Assembly (NCBI GenBank): GCA_030018555.1
Contig: JASEHY010000052.1
Location: 1 to 8,840 of the forward strand
Source of the DNA: Planctomycetota bacterium
Lineage (GTDB): Bacteria > Planctomycetota > MHYJ01 > JACQXL01
DNA: 8,840 bases
Reading direction: 5' to 3'
The position numbers were made by a program, and so were the translations under genes. The notes below the pieces were generated by a model. The model was not told the DNA's origin and ran no database searches. It saw nothing but the letters and a program-made list of their open reading frames with translations. Each line of letters begins with the position of its first letter. The first letter of the stretch is position 1. This document shows positions 1 to 6,353 of this stretch, in pieces.

Positions 1-4
1 TGAT

Positions 5-33
5 GAGATTGCTTCGCTATCGCTCGCAATGAC
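5..33. repeat. Short palindromic repeat at left edge
   Basis: Inverted arms ATTGC (8-12) and GCAAT (26-30) flank a TCGC-rich interior. This resembles short dispersed intergenic palindromes found in many bacterial genomes. The rest of 1-66 shows no gene and no clear promoter. An open frame from the left edge ends at TAG 38-40, but it consists almost entirely of the repeat, so I do not call it the tail of a gene. Confidence 0.5.
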
Positions 34-66
34 ATTTTAGGCACTTTATCAACAGTCTCAATATAT

Positions 67-1059
67 ATGAATCTACAGAGTTGGCGACGAATACCGGTTC
101 CTAAAACCATAATCTTTGTCGTAGAGTATTTTGTTTTGCGATGGGTAATATTCTTCCTGACTGCTCTGCCATTAGAGATGGTGAACAGATTATGCAGAAA
201 TCTTGTGGAGATGATATATACTTTAGACAGCCGTTATAAGAAGATAGCAATAAATAATATTCTTCAGGCAGTTCCACCGGTTGTCCCTACGGGACTTTTA
301 TTAATAAATTATCCCGTTAGGGATGTCCATTCTCATTCTGCTGCAGACAAAATAGCCCGAGCGTCATATGAGCATTTTCTTCTGGCATTCGTGCATCTAC
401 TTCATCTTTCCCGGTTTAAAGGGATAAAGAATAAAAAGCATATTCGTTTTGAGAATACCGCTGTGCTTGATAAGGCGATGTCCAGGAATAAAGGTGTGAT
501 TTTAGTAACTGCGCATTTCGGCAACTGGGAAATAGGCGTCGCCGAATTAGCATCCAGCGGACATCCGATAAGTCTCATCGCATTCCAGCAGGTAAATCCT
601 TACTTTAATAAGATGCTTAATCAATTCAGAGAGAGTTGCGGAGTAAATATTATCCCGACTAAAGGTGCAATAAGCAGGTGCGAGGAATTACTCAAGGAGG
701 GCAGGATTGTGGTTTTTGTGATAGACCAGACAGGAAGGGAAGAAGGCGTAGAGGTGGAGTTCTTTGGTAGGAAATCCTCGGCGATGTGGGGTCCGGCAAA
801 TCTGTCTCTCAAGACCGGAGCGCCGATTATACCGTTCAGTTCGTGTTCCACCGCCCAGCACATAACGGAATTTATGTGCTGGGTTATCAAATTCAGGAAC
901 ACGATTAATTATCAGCCGATTGGTGATAAGGACCAAGATATTAAGCGATTAACCCAATTATATCTTGATGAGATAGAGCAGATAATCCGCGAACACCCTG
1001 AACAGTGGATTTGGTTTCATCGGAGATGGAAGAGATACCGCTCTCCATCGCAGTATTAA
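67..1059 (+). CDS. LpxL/HtrB-family lipid A (lysophospholipid) acyltransferase
   Basis: Predicted inner-membrane acyltransferase of 330 residues that would add a secondary acyl chain to lipid A or a related lipid. Seen: a hydrophobic N-terminal segment (about residues 18-37), then the family block IARASYEHF. The catalytic HX4E motif lies in TAHFGNWEIG (H150, E155). It is followed by VIDQTGREEGVEVEFFGR, a GPANLSLKTGAPIIPF block, and the typical C-terminal HPEQWIWFHRRWK. Start 67 is chosen because it includes the membrane anchor; the next Met (residue 38) would remove it. No Shine-Dalgarno is visible before 67. Odd: about residues 71-88, between the ALENL-like helix and IARAS, are encoded by a long palindrome (281-325) and look like an insert absent from relatives. 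Family assignment is firm; the exact acyl donor and acceptor (LpxL, LpxM or other) cannot be told. The gene stands alone on this strand, with its upstream neighbour outside the window. Confidence 0.88.
   Translation: MNLQSWRRIPVPKTIIFVVEYFVLRWVIFFLTALPLEMVNRLCRNLVEMIYTLDSRYKKIAINNILQAVPPVVPTGLLLINYPVRDVHSHSAADKIARASYEHFLLAFVHLLHLSRFKGIKNKKHIRFENTAVLDKAMSRNKGVILVTAHFGNWEIGVAELASSGHPISLIAFQQVNPYFNKMLNQFRESCGVNIIPTKGAISRCEELLKEGRIVVFVIDQTGREEGVEVEFFGRKSSAMWGPANLSLKTGAPIIPFSSCSTAQHITEFMCWVIKFRNTINYQPIGDKDQDIKRLTQLYLDEIEQIIREHPEQWIWFHRRWKRYRSPSQY
281..325. repeat. Long imperfect palindrome inside the lpxL-like gene
   Basis: Two small hairpins, GTCCC-TAC-GGGAC (283-295) and ATCCC-GTTA-GGGAT (311-324), are reverse-complement relatives of each other. 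They flank a perfect palindrome TTTATTAATAAA (297-308). The whole stretch therefore folds either as one imperfect hairpin of roughly 18 pairs or as a branched structure. It has no stop in the gene's frame and encodes about residues 71-88. It is probably an inserted element. Confidence 0.75.
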
Positions 1060-1095
1060 ATATACTTGCAACATTCTGTATTTTATAAAAATAGA

Positions 1096-1123
1096 TTGAC
1101 AAAATCTCCGAAAATGCTATATT
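1096..1123 (+). promoter_or_regulatory. Sigma-70-type promoter for the HEAT-repeat gene
   Basis: A perfect -35 TTGACA (1096-1101) is followed after 16 bases by TATATT (1118-1123), preceded by an extended -10 TG (1115-1116). TATTAT at 1120-1125 is an alternative -10 with an 18-base spacer. Transcription would start near 1130, giving a 5' leader of about 75-80 bases that contains the hairpin at 1177-1194. Confidence 0.7.
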
Positions 1124-1176
1124 ATATTAAAAGCGTGGAGCGTACAATCTCTATCTATGCTCTACGTTATACGAGT

Positions 1177-1199
1177 CTGCCTGTCGGCAGGCAGGGAGG
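1177..1199 (+). promoter_or_regulatory. Hairpin abutting a strong ribosome binding site
   Basis: CTGCCTG (1177-1183) pairs with CAGGCAG (1188-1194) across a TCGG loop. The Shine-Dalgarno GGGAGG (1194-1199) begins at the base of the stem and lies 8 bases before ATG 1208. This strong site decides the start at 1208 over the upstream in-frame ATG at 1157. The 11-base core of the stem (1180-1190) also occurs, inverted, at 6986-6996 within rnc, so it may be a dispersed repeat rather than a dedicated regulator. Confidence 0.6.
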
Positions 1200-1207
1200 T
1201 ATGTGTT

Positions 1208-3058
1208 ATGAAACCGATTAAAGTGTTAGCGGGCCTTTTAGGTCTCGTGGGTCTTTTAGGATTAGTAACTTCAGACTTTAATTATCTGGAGAGTTGTTGT
1301 CCGCGAGGGGCGCCACCGCCGCCACCGTCAGCCCCATCCCCTGGTGCACCTCTGCCACCTGGTGGAGGGGGAATTCCACAACCTCCTGGTGGCGGTGGCG
1401 GGACAGCCCCAGGGCCACGGCCGGGTGGTGGTGGCGGCGGCGGAGCATCTGCAAAAAGACCAAACCTTGGCATTGGATTAATGCCTCTGATTCAAAGTGT
1501 CCAGGGATTACTTGGCGTGGCAGAACCTTGGGAAGTCTGGTGGAGCAGAAACCGTGATAAATATCTCTCTTTCAGAGAAACTATTGAATGGACAATAATG
1601 AAAGACGAAGGTGGAACCATATCTGTTTCTGTCTTTCCCATCTATGAGGAACTGCTCAAAATATTAGAAAAAGGCGTTGCAGATAAAGACCAGTATGTTG
1701 CCTTTCGTGCCGCTGTCTCATTGGGAAAGGTTCAGGACTCCCACGACACCAAGAGTTCAAGCAAGAAGGCAATAGAGTATCTTAAAAAGGCGCACGAGAG
1801 TGAATCCAGATTCTTTATCAGAAATAACATCCTGTTAGGACTGGGACTCAGCGGCGATAATGAATCTGTGGGGATAGTCAAGGATGTCTTAGAAAACAAG
1901 AAGGATAATCCACCCTTAAGACGTTGTTATGCGGCTCTCGCGGCAGGATACCTGCCAAAGACAGAGGAACTCTCTAAACTCCTTGAGGAAGTCGTATCAA
2001 ACGATAAAGAGGACCGCGAGGTAAGATGTTGTGCCTGTATTTCTCTGGGTAATCTAAAAAGCACCTCTTCAATTCCACTATTAGGTCAGATTCTTAATCC
2101 TTCTGAGGGGAAAAAAGAGTCTTCTCAGATTAGGGCTTATGCGGCATTAGGGTTGGGACGGATCGGCACAACCTCTGTATTGGAGCAACTCCAGAAATGC
2201 TTCGCAGATAAGGAAAAAGATACTGATGTCCGTTCTGCTGTGGTAATGGCGCTGGGCTTGACAGGGCTTCCAGAGGCAAAAGAGACAATACTAACTTTTC
2301 TTAAGGATAAGACTCCTTCAACCCAAGGTCTGGTTGCTATGGCGCTTGCAGAAATACAGGACGAGAAGGCATTTGAGGTTATCCTTGAGGTAATGGGCAA
2401 GAACAAATCACCAGATGCTGATGGACTGATGGTTCTTGCCTTAGCCCTGACCGGGCAGGAGAAGGCAAAACCCGAGTTGAGAAAAATACTTGATAAGGAG
2501 AATAAGAAACCAAGGGCTTTGCTTAAAGCATCCGCAGCGATTGGATTAGGACTACTCAAAGACCCAGAAGCAGTGCCTTTGATTAGTGTCATCCTTAAAG
2601 ATGATAAGATGAAAGGCAATACCTCTCTTACACCATATCTCATCCTCGCATTAGGAATGATTGGGGACGAGCGGGGGATTGAGGTATTAGAGCAGATGTG
2701 GAAGACAGTAGATAAGAACCTTACCCTTACCGCTTATTGTAATATCGCAGTTGCCTTAAAGATGCTGGGGAAAAAAGACAAGGTCTTAGAAGCACTCCCC
2801 AACCATATCAACTCCAAAGATAAAATATTAGGTTCTTATGCCTTACACTCTTTGGGCTTGATTGGAGACAGGGAATCTGCTAAATTATTTATAGAGGCAT
2901 ACAAGGATACTAACCCTGACATCCGTAAAGCGGTGATGGTCGGCATAGGATTCTTAATGGATAAAAGTAGTATCAATCCTATAAATATGGTAACCGCAGG
3001 CACCATTGATATACAAATGGTGATAACAGACCATATCCTGCCAATACCGGTGTGGTAG
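1208..3058 (+). CDS. Exported HEAT-repeat protein with Gly/Pro-rich N-terminal linker
   Basis: Protein of 616 residues, function unknown. Seen: a positively charged start (MKPIK) and hydrophobic core LAGLLGLVGLLGLV (residues 7-20), consistent with a Sec signal or an N-terminal anchor. C30-C31 follow, but without a normal lipobox (LESC has Glu at -2). A proline then glycine linker spans about residues 32-79. From about residue 164 to 590 there are roughly 13 HEAT/PBS-lyase-like helical repeats, for example QIRAYAALGLGRIGTTSVL, DVRSAVVMALGLTGLPEA and DIRKAVMVGIGFLMD. Such solenoids are protein-binding scaffolds, so the likely site is the periplasm or outer-membrane face, tethered by the flexible linker. 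The start is fixed by GGGAGG at 1194-1199 and by the promoter at 1096. It is probably monocistronic, since the next gene is convergent. Cellular role and partners cannot be inferred from the neighbours. Confidence 0.85.
   Translation: MKPIKVLAGLLGLVGLLGLVTSDFNYLESCCPRGAPPPPPSAPSPGAPLPPGGGGIPQPPGGGGGTAPGPRPGGGGGGGASAKRPNLGIGLMPLIQSVQGLLGVAEPWEVWWSRNRDKYLSFRETIEWTIMKDEGGTISVSVFPIYEELLKILEKGVADKDQYVAFRAAVSLGKVQDSHDTKSSSKKAIEYLKKAHESESRFFIRNNILLGLGLSGDNESVGIVKDVLENKKDNPPLRRCYAALAAGYLPKTEELSKLLEEVVSNDKEDREVRCCACISLGNLKSTSSIPLLGQILNPSEGKKESSQIRAYAALGLGRIGTTSVLEQLQKCFADKEKDTDVRSAVVMALGLTGLPEAKETILTFLKDKTPSTQGLVAMALAEIQDEKAFEVILEVMGKNKSPDADGLMVLALALTGQEKAKPELRKILDKENKKPRALLKASAAIGLGLLKDPEAVPLISVILKDDKMKGNTSLTPYLILALGMIGDERGIEVLEQMWKTVDKNLTLTAYCNIAVALKMLGKKDKVLEALPNHINSKDKILGSYALHSLGLIGDRESAKLFIEAYKDTNPDIRKAVMVGIGFLMDKSSINPINMVTAGTIDIQMVITDHILPIPVW
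1301..1444 (+). repeat. Low-complexity Pro/Gly-coding tract
   Basis: GC-rich, codon-repetitive DNA encoding runs such as APPPPPSAPSPGAP followed by PPGGGG, PPGGGGG and PRPGGGGGGG (residues 32-79 of the HEAT protein). The later half contains several G-runs on the plus strand. Base composition contrasts sharply with the surrounding AT-richer coding sequence. The open frames it produces in other phases are composition artefacts. Confidence 0.8.
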
Positions 3059-3063
3059 TTAAT

Positions 3064-3142
3064 GTGTCAAGTGTCATCCCGAACGCTTTCGGGAGATCCC
3101 CGCCATTAGGGCGAGGTTCGCCTTCGGGCGACGTCTCTGGCG
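3064..3142. repeat. Repeat cluster between convergent genes; possible terminator
   Basis: A 7-base direct repeat GTGTCAA/GTGTCAT (3064-3077) is followed by hairpin TCCCGAA-CGCT-TTCGGGA (3077-3094). A nested hairpin comes next: outer arms CGCCA (3101-3105) and TGGCG (3138-3142), and an inner stem TCGCC-TTCG-GGCGA (3118-3131) closing a stable UUCG-type loop. It lies between the stop of the HEAT gene and the stop of mfd, so it could end transcription from both sides. No U-run follows any stem, so intrinsic termination is unproven. The motifs match the palindromes found inside genes here. Confidence 0.6.
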
Positions 3143-3157
3143 GATAATCTGTGGTTT

Positions 3158-6100
3158 CTATCTCAGACGAGATTGCATATAGTCAATCAGATTCAGAGCC
3201 GGTTCAGGAATAGGCATACCAAAACGGTCCTGTAGTTCGGTTTCTATCTCCCTTATTGTCTTTTCATTCTCTGCCAGACATAGTCTTCGGTAAATATTAA
3301 GCCGTTCTCTTTCCGAATTAATATATTCAGAGGGGATAAATAATTCGGACTTCGGACTTCGGATTTCGGATTTGGGGGAGAGCGTTTTGTCCCGCCTCGG
3401 CGGGACAGGGGCGGGATAAAGGTCTAATGTTTTTTCATCCCCCGATGTCCATCGGGGCATGCCCTCCGCAAGGTCTCTGGGTATCTTTGTACCCCTCACT
3501 TGTTTCACCGCCTGTTCAAGCAACTTGCAATAAAGTTCATAACCGACCGCCGTAATATGGCCGTGCTGTTCTCTGCCAAGGATATTACCGACACCTCTGA
3601 TTTCCATATCGCGTAGTGCTATCTTAAAGCCAGCGCCGAGTTCATTAAATTCCTCTATTGCCTTGAGCCGTTTTACTGCATCACTGCTAATTCGGCCCTC
3701 CGGTGGGATTAAAAAGTAAGCATATGCTTGATGTTTATAGCGACCGACTCTGCCACGAAGTTGATGCAGGTCGCTCAAGCCGAAATCATCCGCATTGTTA
3801 ACAAAGATAGTATTGACCCGTGGGATATCAAGCCCTGATTCAATGATATTGGTGCAGACCAGCACATCGTATTTATAATTGATAAAATCCTGCATACATT
3901 GTTCCAGTTTCCATCCAGGCATCTGCCCATGTGCGATGACAAGACGGCCGGTCAATTCCGGTAAAATGTTTCTGATTTTCTCTGCTATCTTCTCAATATC
4001 AAAGATACGATTGTGGACAAAATATACCTGTCCGTGACGATTGAGTTCTCTCAGAACCGCTTCCCTGATAATGTTTTCAGAGAATTGGCAGACAGCGGTT
4101 TGTATTGCCCTGCGGTCTTGAGGTGGTGTGGTCATTGTGGATATTTCTCGTAAGCCCGCAAGTGCTAAATGAAGAGTGCGGGGGATTGGAGTTGCTGAAA
4201 GCGTTAATACATCTATAGATGCCTTTACTTTCTTGAAATATTCTTTATGTTCTACCCCAAATCGTTGTTCTTCATCTATAATAACAAGCCCCAAATCCTT
4301 GAATTTAATATCACCCTGAACAAGCCGATGGGTGCCGATAATGATATCTGTTTTGCCATCAGCAATACGTTCAAGAATATCCTTTTGCTCTCGTTCGGTC
4401 CTGAATCTGCTGATTACCTCTATATTAATCGGATAGCCCGCCATTCTTTCGGAGAAGGTTTGATAATGTTGCTGGGCAAGGATGGTGGTCGGAGCGATGA
4501 CAGCGGCCTGTTTCCCAGCAGTGCAGGCCTTGAAGACGGCACGGATTGCTAACTCTGTCTTGCCATAACCCACATCGCCGCAGACGAGTCTATCCATCGG
4601 CTTGTGATTTTCCATATCTTCTTTTATTACCTTTGTGATAGTAGTCTGGTCAGGAGTTTCTTCATAAGGGAATGATGCCTCAAATTCTATCTGCCAGTCA
4701 GTATCAAGCGGATAGGCAAAACCGGGCGACTTTTGTCGTAATGCTTGAATATAAAGTAATTCAGAAGCAAGTTTTCTAACCGCGCTTGTAACTCGTGCTT
4801 TGCGATTGAGCCATAAAGCACTACCTATCCTGTCCACCTTGATTGCTCTTTTATCACCGCCCCAGTATTTGGTTACCCGGTCTAATTGTGTAACAGGAAC
4901 ATAGAGATATGATTTATCCTGATATTCAAGGGTGAGACATTCTGATATTCTTGTTCCGCTGGGGTCAGATAATATTTTTAAGCCGAGATATTTGCCGATG
5001 CCGTAGGATGTATGGACCGCAAAATCACCTCGCTGTAATTCCCAGAACGGCTCGGTTGTTGTTGGAACTCGGGGTAATGCCTTGGGCTGACGAATGAGCC
5101 GGTAGCGGTTGAATAGTTGTGAATGGCTGATAAAAGCGGTTTTGGTTCCGTTCCAGTAAAATCCCTGGCTCAGCCGTCCATCCCGTAATTTCAGCCGTCG
5201 TAGATAAGGGAAATGGTTTGTCGTTAATAGTTCTTTTAGATGCGATTGTTCCGCTTTATTCTGTGAGAAGATATAAACCTGTCTTGCCTTCACCGCAAGG
5301 GTTTCTAATTCTTTGAAGATATTAGAAAAACCGCCTCCGAATCGTTGGAGCGAACGGGTCTCAAAATTGTATCCGTCTTCAGAAGGTGTCGGTAAATTAT
5401 GCAAGTATAATCTCGGGTAGTTCTGAATATTCTTTTCCAGTATCTTATCCCGCCTGAGGCGGGTCCCCCGATGGGCATCGGGGGGGTCGCCTCTGGCGAC
5501 AAATTCGGTATTCCCACTGGGCCTATCTCTCTCAGAGCAGACCACGACAACGAGAAGGCGCTGACCAAGATATTTTAAGAGAGTAATATTCTGTCTGTTC
5601 TTATTATTATCTGTGTTTGCGGGAGATAATCCTTTTCGGCTATAAAAACCGATTTCATTAACGGACTTTATGGACAACTGCGATTCTGGGTCAAGGCGTC
5701 TTATAGACGCTATACGGTTACCTTCCCATTCTATCCGTATCGGATTCTCACTGCCATAGGGAAAAATATCAAGAATACCTCCACGAACACTGAATTCTCC
5801 TATATCAGTAATAACATCTTCATTTTTCTGGTATCCCGCCTGAATCAAGGTATTAAGAAAATCTTCTCTGCTCATCACCTGACCTTTCTGTAGGTGTAAT
5901 ACTGATTTTTCTAATACCTCAGGAGAAGGTAGGTCTCCCCGATGTAACATCGGGGCAGGAACAACAATTATCTTACTCGTCCCCCCCACCTCCTTTTTTA
6001 TATTATTCAGAAAGAGTAGTCTGTCCTGTATGGTTCTGGAGGTTAGATTATTATTTATATCCCGATCTTCAGGCGGACAGAGCAATAACCTCCCCCCGAA

Positions 6101-6340
6101 GTCCTTCGGGGGGGGCAGGTAGAGTGCTAAAAAGGTTGATAGGTCTTCATAAATGGCATCAGATGAGTCTTCATCCTCTGTAATCACAAGTATATTCTTA
6201 TCCCTATGAGCAGCAAATAGATGGGTAATAAAATACGAAATGGAACTGCCCCAGAGTCCACCGATTTTGATGACAGGTTTGAGATTGCCGATTACAGATT
6301 TCAGACTGTCATCTAAAACAGATAATCTGAAATCTGTCAT
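3158..6340 (-). CDS. mfd: Transcription-repair coupling factor Mfd, C-terminally short
   Basis: A 1060-residue SF2 translocase that pushes stalled RNA polymerase off DNA damage and recruits UvrA. In order: a UvrB-like N-terminal module (to about 300, with GGILDIFPYGSENPIRIEW); the RNA-polymerase-interacting domain (about 430-500, FAVHTSYGIGKYLGL); helicase motifs GDVGYGKTE (Walker A, about 586-594), DEEQ (689-692), LSATPIPRT (about 713-721) and QLRGRVGR (ending near 867); then the start of the TRCF C-terminal domain (YINSERERLNIYRRL). The protein stops at LIDYMQSRLR, where E. coli Mfd (1148 residues) runs about 80 residues further. Repeat-derived inserts lie near residues 1-19, 77-84, 129-135, 270-300, 962-968, 979-985 and 990-1000. 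Start 6340 is preferred: the in-frame ATG at 6421 would overlap rnc and add an unrelated sequence. No Shine-Dalgarno is visible. It lies 13 bases after rnc and is probably co-transcribed with it. Confidence 0.95.
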   Translation of the reverse strand: MTDFRLSVLDDSLKSVIGNLKPVIKIGGLWGSSISYFITHLFAAHRDKNILVITEDEDSSDAIYEDLSTFLALYLPPPKDFGGRLLLCPPEDRDINNNLTSRTIQDRLLFLNNIKKEVGGTSKIIVVPAPMLHRGDLPSPEVLEKSVLHLQKGQVMSREDFLNTLIQAGYQKNEDVITDIGEFSVRGGILDIFPYGSENPIRIEWEGNRIASIRRLDPESQLSIKSVNEIGFYSRKGLSPANTDNNKNRQNITLLKYLGQRLLVVVVCSERDRPSGNTEFVARGDPPDAHRGTRLRRDKILEKNIQNYPRLYLHNLPTPSEDGYNFETRSLQRFGGGFSNIFKELETLAVKARQVYIFSQNKAEQSHLKELLTTNHFPYLRRLKLRDGRLSQGFYWNGTKTAFISHSQLFNRYRLIRQPKALPRVPTTTEPFWELQRGDFAVHTSYGIGKYLGLKILSDPSGTRISECLTLEYQDKSYLYVPVTQLDRVTKYWGGDKRAIKVDRIGSALWLNRKARVTSAVRKLASELLYIQALRQKSPGFAYPLDTDWQIEFEASFPYEETPDQTTITKVIKEDMENHKPMDRLVCGDVGYGKTELAIRAVFKACTAGKQAAVIAPTTILAQQHYQTFSERMAGYPINIEVISRFRTEREQKDILERIADGKTDIIIGTHRLVQGDIKFKDLGLVIIDEEQRFGVEHKEYFKKVKASIDVLTLSATPIPRTLHLALAGLREISTMTTPPQDRRAIQTAVCQFSENIIREAVLRELNRHGQVYFVHNRIFDIEKIAEKIRNILPELTGRLVIAHGQMPGWKLEQCMQDFINYKYDVLVCTNIIESGLDIPRVNTIFVNNADDFGLSDLHQLRGRVGRYKHQAYAYFLIPPEGRISSDAVKRLKAIEEFNELGAGFKIALRDMEIRGVGNILGREQHGHITAVGYELYCKLLEQAVKQVRGTKIPRDLAEGMPRWTSGDEKTLDLYPAPVPPRRDKTLSPKSEIRSPKSELFIPSEYINSERERLNIYRRLCLAENEKTIREIETELQDRFGMPIPEPALNLIDYMQSRLR
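3344..3371. repeat. Heptamer tandem repeat in mfd (4 x TTCGGAY)
   Basis: Four head-to-tail copies of TTCGGAC/TTCGGAT. On the mfd strand they encode the 7-residue periodic peptide SPKSEIRSPKSEL (about residues 990-1000), just before the TRCF domain. Seven is not a multiple of three, so gain or loss of a single unit would shift the frame and remove the C-terminal domain. Confidence 0.85.
3389..3406. repeat. In-frame palindrome in mfd (CCCGCC type)
   Basis: GTCCCGCC-TC-GGCGGGAC has an 8-pair stem with a 2-base centre and encodes about residues 979-985 of Mfd (near PPRRDKT). The same core CCCGCC/GGCGGG recurs at 5449-5463, and a diverged copy lies at 7203-7217. Confidence 0.75.
3440..3457. repeat. 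In-frame palindrome in mfd (CCCCGAT type)
   Basis: CCCCGAT-GTCC-ATCGGGG has a 7-pair stem and encodes part of MPRWTSGD (about residues 962-968), ahead of the TRCF domain. The same core occurs at 5465-5484 and 5937-5955 with different loops (GGGC, TAA), which suggests related insertions rather than chance. Confidence 0.75.
5449..5500. repeat. Triple-hairpin cluster inside mfd
   Basis: Three palindromes lie almost end to end: CCCGCC-TGA-GGCGGG (5449-5463), CCCCCGAT-GGGC-ATCGGGGG (5465-5484) and GTCGCC-TCT-GGCGAC (5486-5500). A further small palindrome CCCACTGGG lies at 5513-5521. Together they encode the Arg/Asp/Pro-rich stretch around FVARGDPPDAHRGTRLRRDK (about residues 280-298). It lies after the UvrB-like module in a region I would not expect to be conserved, and all of it keeps the frame open. 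Confidence 0.8.
5937..5955. repeat. Perfect 19-base palindrome inside mfd
   Basis: CCCCGATGT-A-ACATCGGGG is perfectly self-complementary around its central base. It encodes PMLHRGD (about residues 129-135), at the place where other Mfd proteins have a short leucine/proline linker (LLQRLPPPE-like), here followed by LPSPEVLEKS. Confidence 0.8.
6092..6113. repeat. Nine-pair palindrome inside mfd (CCCGAA type)
   Basis: CCCCCCGAA (6092-6100) pairs with TTCGGGGGG (6105-6113) across loop GTCC, followed by two further G. It encodes LPPPKDFGG (about residues 76-84), inside the N-terminal UvrB-like module. The CCCGAA/TTCGGG core is shared with the hairpin at 3077-3094. The run of eight G (6108-6115) is a potential slippage site. 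Confidence 0.75.
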
Positions 6341-6344
6341 CTGT
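6283..6344. repeat. Inverted heptamer array across the mfd start codon
   Basis: Seven-base units GATTGCC, GATTACA, GATTTCA, GACTGTC (6283-6310) face the units AATCTGA, AATCTGT, CATCTGT (6324-6344). The two halves give a 12-pair inverted repeat (6294-6305 with 6326-6337) around a 20-base loop. The mfd start codon (6338-6340) lies inside the last unit. The array encodes about residues 1-19 of Mfd, and in mRNA the stem would begin immediately after the start codon. Confidence 0.75.
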
Positions 6345-6353
6345 GTGCGTGGC

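Noticed and set aside
1..40. 3' end of an upstream gene at the left edge
   Set aside because: The only frame open from the edge consists almost entirely of the palindromic repeat, with no recognisable protein sequence.
1060..1095. Terminator after the lpxL-like gene
   Set aside because: Only a short AT palindrome (TTTTATAAAA, 1081-1090) is present, without a GC stem; too weak to call.
1157..1207. Earlier start (1157) for the HEAT-repeat protein
   Set aside because: ATG 1208 has a strong GGGAGG 8 bases upstream and gives a proper signal-like N-terminus; 1157 would translate through the hairpin and place charged residues before it.
1278..1557. Three small open frames over the Pro/Gly tract
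   Set aside because: They arise from low-complexity GC-rich DNA being open in several phases and lack start signals.
2137..2643. Open frame of 168 codons opposite the HEAT gene
   Set aside because: Its Ser/Ala-rich composition mirrors the repeated Leu/Gly/Ala codons of the HEAT repeats on the other strand; no independent support.
4247..4552. Open frame of 101 codons opposite mfd
   Set aside because: It lies antisense to the conserved helicase motifs of mfd, with no ribosome site and no recognisable domain; a shadow of strong coding on the other strand.
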